Assembly (NCBI GenBank): GCA_947630825.1
Contig: CANRJA010000008.1
Location: 1-64,000, forward strand
Direction of reading: 5' to 3'
Source: an uncultured Clostridia bacterium
GTDB taxonomy: Bacteria > Bacillota > Clostridia > Oscillospirales > Ruminococcaceae
Length of the DNA: 64,000 bases
The notes beneath the pieces were generated by a model, which saw only the letters and a program-made list of their open reading frames with translations, made no database searches and was not told the DNA's origin. How positions within the stretch are numbered: position 1 is the stretch's first letter; every line of letters begins with the position of its first letter. Shown here piece after piece: positions 57,415 to 64,000 of this stretch. A program made the position numbers and the translations under genes.

Positions 57415-59535
57415 ATGTTTGAGAATTTCAAAACCTTTGAAACTACCTATGCAGGCAGACCGCTTGTTGTTGAAACAGGCAAAACGTGCGAACTTTCAAA
57501 CGGTTCGTGCTGGGTGCGCTACGGAGAAACGGTAGTAATGGCAAACGTAACAGCTTCGGAAAAGCCGAGAGAAGGAATAGACTTTTTCCCGTTATCGGTT
57601 GATTATGAGGAGAGGCTTTATTCAGTCGGCAAGATTCCCGGTTCTTTCACAAAGAGAGAGGGCAAGCCTGCTGATAAGGCGATACTCACTTCAAGAATGG
57701 TTGACAGACAGATAAGACCATTGTTCCCTAAGGATATGAGAAACGACGTTGGAGTTGTGATGACAGTTTTGTCAGTTGACCCTGATAACTCGCCAGAGGT
57801 AGCAGGAATGGTTGCAGTATCTATTGCGCTTTCTATTTCTGATATTCCGTTCAACGGACCTATCGCAGGACTAAGCGTAGGACTTGTTGACGGGGAAATA
57901 GTTTTAAATCCTACGTTGGAGCAAAGAGAGAGAAATCATCTCAATCTTACGGTTGCGGGCTCGGCTGAAAAAATCGTTATGATTGAAGCAGGCGCCGACG
58001 AGGTAGACGACGACACAATGCTTGAGGCTATCTTAAAGGGTCACGAAGAAATAAAGAAGATGGTTGCATTTATTTCTGATATTCAAAAGGAGATAGGAAA
58101 GCCAAAGTTTGAGTTTGAGTCGCAGGAGGTAGACCACGATTTATTTGACGAGATTGAGGCTTTTGCCGCTGAAGATGTAAAGGTCGCTCTTGACACGAAC
58201 GATAAGAATGTCCGCGACGCAAGATTACAGCCTATCATTGACGCTGTTCACGAAAAGTTCGATGATGAAGAAAAAGAAAACGCTGTAATGATCGACGAGA
58301 TAATCTACAAGCTGCAAAAGAAAATCGTAAGAGCGTGGCTTTGCGAGGGAAAGAGAGTTGACGGACGCGGCATTGATGAAATAAGACCGTTAGCGTCTGA
58401 GGTAGGAGTTCTTCCGAGAGTTCACGGCTCGGGTATTTTCACAAGAGGACAAACTCAGGTTTTGACAGTTTGTACTCTTGGTCCTGTAAGCGAATCTCAA
58501 AAGCTGGACGGTTTGGACGAAGAGGTTTCAAAGAGATATATCCATCACTACAATTTCCCGTCTTATTCGGTTGGTGAAACAAGACCTTCAAGAGGTCCCG
58601 GAAGAAGAGAGATAGGTCACGGGGCATTGGCTGAAAAGGCTCTTGTTCCTGTAATCCCTAGCGTTGAGGAGTTCCCGTACGCTATAAGAATGGTATCAGA
58701 GGTTCTTTCTTCAAACGGCTCTACTTCTCAAGGCTCTATTTGCGGTTCTACTTTGGCTTTGATGGATGCCGGTGTACCTATCAAGGCTCCTGTTGCAGGT
58801 ATTTCCTGCGGACTTATCACAAAGGACGATGGAAGCTTCCAGACTATGGTTGATATTCAGGGTCTTGAGGACTTCTACGGAGATATGGATTTTAAGGTCG
58901 GCGGAACAAAGAATGGTATCACTGCTATTCAGGTTGACATTAAGGTAGACGGACTTACTCCTGAGATTATTAAAGAGGCATTTGAGAAAACTCATAAGGC
59001 TAGACTTTATATTTTAGATGAGATCATGCTCAAGGCAATTCCTGAGCCTAGACCTGAGGTAAGCAAGTGGGCGCCTAAGATGTTTACAACTAAGGTACCT
59101 GTTGATAAGATAAGAGACGTTATCGGTACGGGCGGAAAGGTAATTCAGAAAATTGCCGCTGACTGCGACTGTAATATTGATATTGAAGAAGACGGAAACG
59201 TATTTGTATCCGGTCTTGATAAGGAAAAATGTATGGCTGCCGTTTCTATTATCGACACCATTGCAAACGACCCTGAAATTGGTTCAATATATAAGGGCAA
59301 GGTTGTAAGAATAATGAACTTCGGAGCATTTGTTGAGATTGCTCCGGGAAAAGACGGCTTGGTTCATATTTCAAAGCTTGACAAGCAAAGGGTAAACAAG
59401 GTTGAGGACGTTGTTTCGATAGGCGATGAAATAGTTGTCAAGGTTATGGAAATTGACGACCAGGGAAGGATAAATCTTTCGAGAAAGGACGCTTTAGCTG
59501 ATATTGAGGCTAAAAAAGCGGCACAGAGTGAATAA
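57415..59535 (+). CDS. pnp: Polynucleotide phosphorylase
   Basis: RPLFPKDMRNDVGVVMTVLSVD, FPSYSVGETRPSRGPGRREIGHGALAEKAL, KH and S1 domains. Confidence 0.96.
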   Translation: MFENFKTFETTYAGRPLVVETGKTCELSNGSCWVRYGETVVMANVTASEKPREGIDFFPLSVDYEERLYSVGKIPGSFTKREGKPADKAILTSRMVDRQIRPLFPKDMRNDVGVVMTVLSVDPDNSPEVAGMVAVSIALSISDIPFNGPIAGLSVGLVDGEIVLNPTLEQRERNHLNLTVAGSAEKIVMIEAGADEVDDDTMLEAILKGHEEIKKMVAFISDIQKEIGKPKFEFESQEVDHDLFDEIEAFAAEDVKVALDTNDKNVRDARLQPIIDAVHEKFDDEEKENAVMIDEIIYKLQKKIVRAWLCEGKRVDGRGIDEIRPLASEVGVLPRVHGSGIFTRGQTQVLTVCTLGPVSESQKLDGLDEEVSKRYIHHYNFPSYSVGETRPSRGPGRREIGHGALAEKALVPVIPSVEEFPYAIRMVSEVLSSNGSTSQGSICGSTLALMDAGVPIKAPVAGISCGLITKDDGSFQTMVDIQGLEDFYGDMDFKVGGTKNGITAIQVDIKVDGLTPEIIKEAFEKTHKARLYILDEIMLKAIPEPRPEVSKWAPKMFTTKVPVDKIRDVIGTGGKVIQKIAADCDCNIDIEEDGNVFVSGLDKEKCMAAVSIIDTIANDPEIGSIYKGKVVRIMNFGAFVEIAPGKDGLVHISKLDKQRVNKVEDVVSIGDEIVVKVMEIDDQGRINLSRKDALADIEAKKAAQSE

Positions 59536-59544
59536 CTGATATTA

Positions 59545-59585
59545 AAAGCGCTTATGGGAATTTATTTTCCGTAAGCGTTTGTTTT
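59545..59585 (+). terminator. pnp terminator
   Basis: AAGCGCTTATGGGAATTTATTTTCCGTAAGCGTTTGTTTTT. Confidence 0.75.
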
Positions 59586-59671
59586 TGCACTTGAAAAAGA
59601 ATATCCAAAATAGTATAATTATTGTATCACAATTTGCCTCTGTCACATATTATGAATCAGAGGTGAGTAAG

Positions 59672-60007
59672 ATGAGTGAGCTGTTTGCTGCAGTATTTTT
59701 GTTGGTTTTTGTATTGGCACTTATTTACGTTGTAAAGAAGCTGTTGGATTCGGGAAAAACATCAAATTACAGGAAATTCGTAATAATACCTATAAACAAC
59801 AGTATGCCTGATATTGCAAAGACGATAAAATCAGCCTATTGGGATAATAAATTCAGCGACGCAGATGAAAGCGAGATTTTAATATATCCGACGCAAGAGC
59901 CTGATGGAAATTGTCTTGCAGAATTAAACGGGGTACACGATGAACTTGAGGGCATGAAAATAATCAGGAAAAATAGGCTTGAAGATTATATCAATTCAAA
60001 GTTATAG
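59672..60007 (+). CDS. Small membrane-anchored hypothetical protein
   Basis: N-terminal TM (MSELFAAVFLLVFVLALIYVVKKLL), AGGTGAGTAAG SD before 59672. Confidence 0.6.
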   Translation: MSELFAAVFLLVFVLALIYVVKKLLDSGKTSNYRKFVIIPINNSMPDIAKTIKSAYWDNKFSDADESEILIYPTQEPDGNCLAELNGVHDELEGMKIIRKNRLEDYINSKL

Positions 60008-60050
60008 AAATAATAAAATACTTATACTGTATAGTATTATATAGTAAGTT

Positions 60051-62312
60051 TTGGTGATTAAAGTGAAGGAAAAAGAGCTTTGTCAGATCGAGGGCACAGT
60101 GGACTGTGTCGTTTATAGTAATGAGGAAAACGGGTTTGCCGTCTTGACGCTTGACGTTGACGGCGACCCTGTTACTGTTGTTGGAGAAATGGGCAATGTG
60201 GACGAAGGAGAGGATCTATTTCTTACAGGTGAGTTTATAAATCACCAGAAATTCGGCGAGCAGTTTAAAGTAACTCTCTGCGAGAGAAAAATGCCTACTA
60301 CGGAGTTAGCTATAAGAAAGTATCTTGCAAGCGGAGCAATAAAGGGAATAGGTCCGGTAATTGCCGGAAGAATAGTAGATACTTTCGGAGATAAGTCGCT
60401 GGAGATCATGGAGAAAGAGCCTGAGCGTCTTTGCGAAGTAGAGGGCATAACGAGAAAAATGTGCCAGAAAATCTCTGACGAATTTAAAAATGTCAACGGT
60501 GTGAGGTCTTTGATGGGGTATCTGTCAAAGTTCGGGATTTCGGCAGGCTACGGGGCTAAAGCGTGGAAAAGGTGGGGACAGCCCACTGAAGAAATGGTGA
60601 GAACCAATCCGTATGTTTTATGCACTCAAGGGATAGAGCTCCCGTTTTTCAAAGCCGATGAAATGGCAGCTGATATAGAGCTTCCAAAGGACAATGCAAA
60701 CCGCATTAAGGCAGGAATTACAAACGTGCTTATCCAAAACTCTTATGCGGGGCATACCTGTCTGCCGGAGGACAAGCTGAGAGCAATAACTTGTAGGTTT
60801 TTAGGTGTTGATGAGGATAAGTTCAACGAGGTTTTGGAAGATGAGATAAACGAGGAAAATCTTTGCGTGTTCAGAAAAAAGAATAGACCGTTTATATTGC
60901 TTAAAGACTACTACACAGCCGAAAACTATATTTCAAGACGTCTTAACATTATGAAGGAGTGTCTTTTTGACAGCAAGATAAACTATGATGAAATAATCGC
61001 CTTAGCGGAGGAGCAGAATAATATAGAGTATGAGGAGTTGCAGAAAAAAGCTATAAATACCGCGCTGTCCTGCGGATTTTTGGTTTTGACCGGAGGACCG
61101 GGTACGGGAAAGACCACTACTCTTAACGCTATAATTTCGCTGTTTGAGCAGCAGGGGTTGAATGTTTTGATAACTGCGCCGACAGGGCGTGCGGCAAAGA
61201 GAATATCAGATTTAACAGGGTATGATGCAAAGACCATTCACAGAATGCTGGAGGTAGTGTTTTCTGACGGCGACAGACCAAGATTCAATCACAATGAAAA
61301 CAATCTGCTCGACTGTGACGTTATGATAATTGATGAGATGTCTATGGTAGATTCGCTGTTGTTTGAGGCGCTTTTAAGGGCGATACCTATGACCTGCAAG
61401 CTTATTATGGTAGGCGACAGTGATCAGCTTCCGTCTGTGGGGGCTGGAAATGTTCTTAAAGATATAATAGACAGCAAAGTTGTGCCGATTGTTACACTTA
61501 AAGAGATATTTCGTCAGGCGAGTAAAAGCTCGATAATTGTAAATGCGCATAAGATAGTCGGCGGCGAACACATCAACCTCAATGAAAAGGATAACGACTT
61601 TTTCTTTTTTCAAAGATTAAAGCACAGCGAGCTTCAGTCGTTGGTGGTAGACCTTACAAAGGACAGGCTACCCAAAGCTTTTGGATATTCTTCTATTGAT
61701 GATATTCAAGTTTTGTCTCCTACCCGAAAAGGACCGTCGGGTACAGTCGAGCTTAACAAAAGGCTTCAGGCTGAGCTTAATCCGCCGTCTAAGGATAAGT
61801 CGGAGATAAAGACGCTTTTGTATACATACCGTGTAGGCGATAAGGTTATGCAGACAAAGAACAATTACGATATTGTTTGGTCTAAGGATCTGGGCGACGG
61901 AGCAAAGGAAAACGGTGCAGGTATTTTTAACGGAGATATAGGAATCATTACTGCTGCCAATAAGTACACAGGACTTGTCACCATTGATTTTGAGGGCAGG
62001 GTGTGCAATTACACTATCTCAATGCTTGAGCATCTTGACCTTGCTTATGCGATAACCGTTCACAAAAGTCAGGGCAGCGAGTTCGACGCAGTGATTTTAA
62101 CGGTATTCGGCGGATTTGACAAGCTGTATTACAGAAATCTGCTTTATACGGCGGTTACAAGGGCTAAGAAGCTATTAATTATTATCGGTTCGGCAAAGAA
62201 GTTGGAGTCTATGATTGACAATAACAGAAGAACATTAAGATACACAGTATTAAAAAATATGCTTATTCAGGATGGTAATTCAGATGAATTTACAGAGGAA
62301 ATCGAGTTTTGA
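60051..62312 (+). CDS. recD2: RecD-like helicase (RecD2); start may be GTG at 60063
   Basis: LTGGPGTGKTTTLNAIISLFEQQGLNVLITAPTGRAAKRI, DEMSMVDSLLFEALL, AITVHKSQGSEFDAVIL. Confidence 0.94.
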   Translation: MVIKVKEKELCQIEGTVDCVVYSNEENGFAVLTLDVDGDPVTVVGEMGNVDEGEDLFLTGEFINHQKFGEQFKVTLCERKMPTTELAIRKYLASGAIKGIGPVIAGRIVDTFGDKSLEIMEKEPERLCEVEGITRKMCQKISDEFKNVNGVRSLMGYLSKFGISAGYGAKAWKRWGQPTEEMVRTNPYVLCTQGIELPFFKADEMAADIELPKDNANRIKAGITNVLIQNSYAGHTCLPEDKLRAITCRFLGVDEDKFNEVLEDEINEENLCVFRKKNRPFILLKDYYTAENYISRRLNIMKECLFDSKINYDEIIALAEEQNNIEYEELQKKAINTALSCGFLVLTGGPGTGKTTTLNAIISLFEQQGLNVLITAPTGRAAKRISDLTGYDAKTIHRMLEVVFSDGDRPRFNHNENNLLDCDVMIIDEMSMVDSLLFEALLRAIPMTCKLIMVGDSDQLPSVGAGNVLKDIIDSKVVPIVTLKEIFRQASKSSIIVNAHKIVGGEHINLNEKDNDFFFFQRLKHSELQSLVVDLTKDRLPKAFGYSSIDDIQVLSPTRKGPSGTVELNKRLQAELNPPSKDKSEIKTLLYTYRVGDKVMQTKNNYDIVWSKDLGDGAKENGAGIFNGDIGIITAANKYTGLVTIDFEGRVCNYTISMLEHLDLAYAITVHKSQGSEFDAVILTVFGGFDKLYYRNLLYTAVTRAKKLLIIIGSAKKLESMIDNNRRTLRYTVLKNMLIQDGNSDEFTEEIEF

Positions 62313-63027
62313 CAGTGTAAAAAAGTATGTGCTTGATATTTTCTTTCCAAATAGGTGTCCGTTTTGCGGAAAGATTATAAGGTGGAGCGATACCTGCTGT
62401 GAAAAATGCTATAATGAAATACCATTTATTGTCACAGAACACTGCAAAAAGTGCGGACAGGAAATTTGTATGTGCAATGAGACTGAGGTTTACTATGACG
62501 GCTGTGTAAGCATTACAGATTACAGCGGAATTGTAAGAGACGGTATAATCAGTTTTAAGCTGGATAAGGCGGTAAATCTTGTTGACGTCTTTAAAGATGA
62601 CATTTATAAAAAGCTATTGAGCATAACCGACGTTGATAAAATTGACATTGTTACAGCTGTACCTATGCATAAATCCACAAGGAGAAGCAGGGGATATAAT
62701 CAGGCTGACATTATTTCAAAGACAGTTTCAAAGATTATAAATAAACCTGCCAATTCAAAGCTGTTGATAAAACAAAGCAGTGACATTGTTCAGCATAAGT
62801 TAAACCGATATGAGAGGGAAAAGGCGGTAAAGGGGTTATTTTCTGCTGATGAAAAGCATAGAGGCGAGATAGATGGCAAGACCATTTTGCTATGCGACGA
62901 TATTATCACAACAGGAAGTACGCTTAATGAGTGTGCGAGAATTTTAAAAGATAATGGTGCAAAATATGTATTTTGTTTTACAATTGCTTCTACTCGTTTG
63001 GATGATGGTAAAAATGAAAGCATATAA
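62284..63027 (+). CDS. comFC: ComF/ComFC family phosphoribosyltransferase
   Basis: FPNRCPFCGKIIRWSDTCCEKC, RSRGYNQADIISKTVS, ILLCDDIITTGSTLNECARILK. Confidence 0.92.
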   Translation: MNLQRKSSFDSVKKYVLDIFFPNRCPFCGKIIRWSDTCCEKCYNEIPFIVTEHCKKCGQEICMCNETEVYYDGCVSITDYSGIVRDGIISFKLDKAVNLVDVFKDDIYKKLLSITDVDKIDIVTAVPMHKSTRRSRGYNQADIISKTVSKIINKPANSKLLIKQSSDIVQHKLNRYEREKAVKGLFSADEKHRGEIDGKTILLCDDIITTGSTLNECARILKDNGAKYVFCFTIASTRLDDGKNESI

Positions 63028-63128
63028 TATAAAGATTGTGTAAAAAATAACAATAAGCTATTGAAAATATACTCGATTTAAGGTATAATTATTTAGAATA
63101 ATATTAATTTGCAGGGAGATATTGAAAT

Positions 63129-63545
63129 ATGAATTTGTTAAGTTCCTTATTGGCTGGAGATGTTGATATGAACTTTGAATATGTAGCGTCTGTTGTAATA
63201 ACAGGAATAACCGTAGTGTTTATCGGTCTTGTTTTGCTTGTAGTTATTCTGTTATTGTTCGGGCTTATATCAAAGGTTAGAAGAAAGTCTGCCGACAAAA
63301 AAGCGGAATTGAAAAACACTGTTAAAACTGCTGATACGTCAATGCCTAAAGTCGAGACAATAAAACCAACGCTTGAAATAGAGGATAACATAGAAGAAGA
63401 AATAGTAGCGGTTATTACTGCGTCTATTGCACAAATGAGTGAAAAAAGCGGTAAAAGGCTTGCTCTTAAAAGTATTAAAACCGCTAAGCCTCAGAGAACT
63501 GCATGGGCTGCCGCAGGTCTTATGGACAACACACGCCCATTTTAA
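63129..63545 (+). CDS. OadG-like sodium pump decarboxylase gamma subunit
   Basis: Single N-terminal TM (VVITGITVVFIGLVLLVVILLLFGLISKV), hinge, C-term RTAWAAAGLMDNTRPF; directly upstream of beta subunit. Confidence 0.85.
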   Translation: MNLLSSLLAGDVDMNFEYVASVVITGITVVFIGLVLLVVILLLFGLISKVRRKSADKKAELKNTVKTADTSMPKVETIKPTLEIEDNIEEEIVAVITASIAQMSEKSGKRLALKSIKTAKPQRTAWAAAGLMDNTRPF

Positions 63546-63563
63546 TGAAAGGACAATCAAACT

Positions 63564-64000
63564 ATGATAGATAAGTTTCTTGACACACTTGTAGATTTAG
63601 CGACTACCTCCGGTTTTGCCGGCTTTATCGCCGACGGCGGCTGGAAATCGCTGATTATGATAGGCATTTCATTTATATTTATGTATCTGGCTATTTCAAA
63701 GGGTTTTGAGCCTCTGCTTTTACTTCCAATAGCTTTCGGTATGCTTTTAACAAACCTGCCGTTTACTGAGATGTACCACCCCGACCTTTGGAAAATAACA
63801 GGCGAGGGTATAGACTTTGGAAAGGTACTTCACGACGGAGGATTGCTAGACATACTATATTTGGGCGTTAAGCTCCAGCTTTATCCGCCGCTTATATTCC
63901 TTGGTATAGGTGCTATGACCGACTTTGCGCCTTTAATTGCTAATCCAAAGAGCTTTTTGCTCGGCGCTGCAGCACAGGGAGGAATATTCTTCACCTTTAT
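63564..64000 (+). CDS. Sodium ion-translocating decarboxylase beta subunit (OadB/GcdB/MmdB), truncated by window end
   Basis: Translation MIDKFLDTLVDLATTSGFAGFIADGGWKSLIMIGISFIFMYLAISKGFEPLLLLPIAFGMLLTNLP...LYLGVKLQLYPPLIFLGIGAMTDFAPLIANPKSFLLGAAAQGGIF. Confidence 0.93.
   Translation, partial: MIDKFLDTLVDLATTSGFAGFIADGGWKSLIMIGISFIFMYLAISKGFEPLLLLPIAFGMLLTNLPFTEMYHPDLWKITGEGIDFGKVLHDGGLLDILYLGVKLQLYPPLIFLGIGAMTDFAPLIANPKSFLLGAAAQGGIFFTF

Noticed and set aside
1-64000. CRISPR arrays, tRNA/rRNA genes, transposases, integrases
   Set aside because: No regularly spaced repeats, tRNA-like cloverleafs or recombinase motifs were recognised by reading; not computationally excluded

Overview
64 kb of an AT-rich Firmicutes (Clostridia/Oscillospiraceae-like) chromosome. 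Most of it is housekeeping: dacA, khpA-rpsP-ffh-ylxM, mgtE, a ribitol/glycerol-phosphate (teichoic-acid-like) polymer locus, htpG, prfB, galU, rpsF-ssb-rpsR, lon-engB, prs, potABCD, murD, tandem M42 peptidases, hprK-PHP-murB-rapZ-whiA, dnaE, M16 pair, lgt-folD, rpsO-pnp, recD2-comF, and a Na+-pump decarboxylase cut by the window end. Observations beyond routine annotation: (1) a recurrent, covarying 'Shine-Dalgarno - short hairpin - 10/11 nt - start codon' element in front of five unrelated genes (RING-finger protein, galU, engB, GNAT, potB); (2) a small unannotated cassette between htpG and prfB, bounded by two copies of the same 13-bp-stem hairpin, holding a candidate type I toxin-antitoxin locus (29-aa membrane peptide, convergent antisense RNA, both RNAs starting with the same 15-nt sequence) and divergent XRE regulators with matching dyad operators; (3) an M-box Mg2+ riboswitch upstream of mgtE with a visible terminator/antiterminator, followed by a 26-codon leader ORF with its own strong SD; (4) a 1442-aa transferase-HAD-transferase protein whose C-terminal transferase-like domain has lost the catalytic HG and HP motifs; (5) a perfect CIRCE operator over the htpG promoter. 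No tRNA, rRNA, CRISPR array or transposase was seen. All family assignments come from reading the translations; no database search was run.
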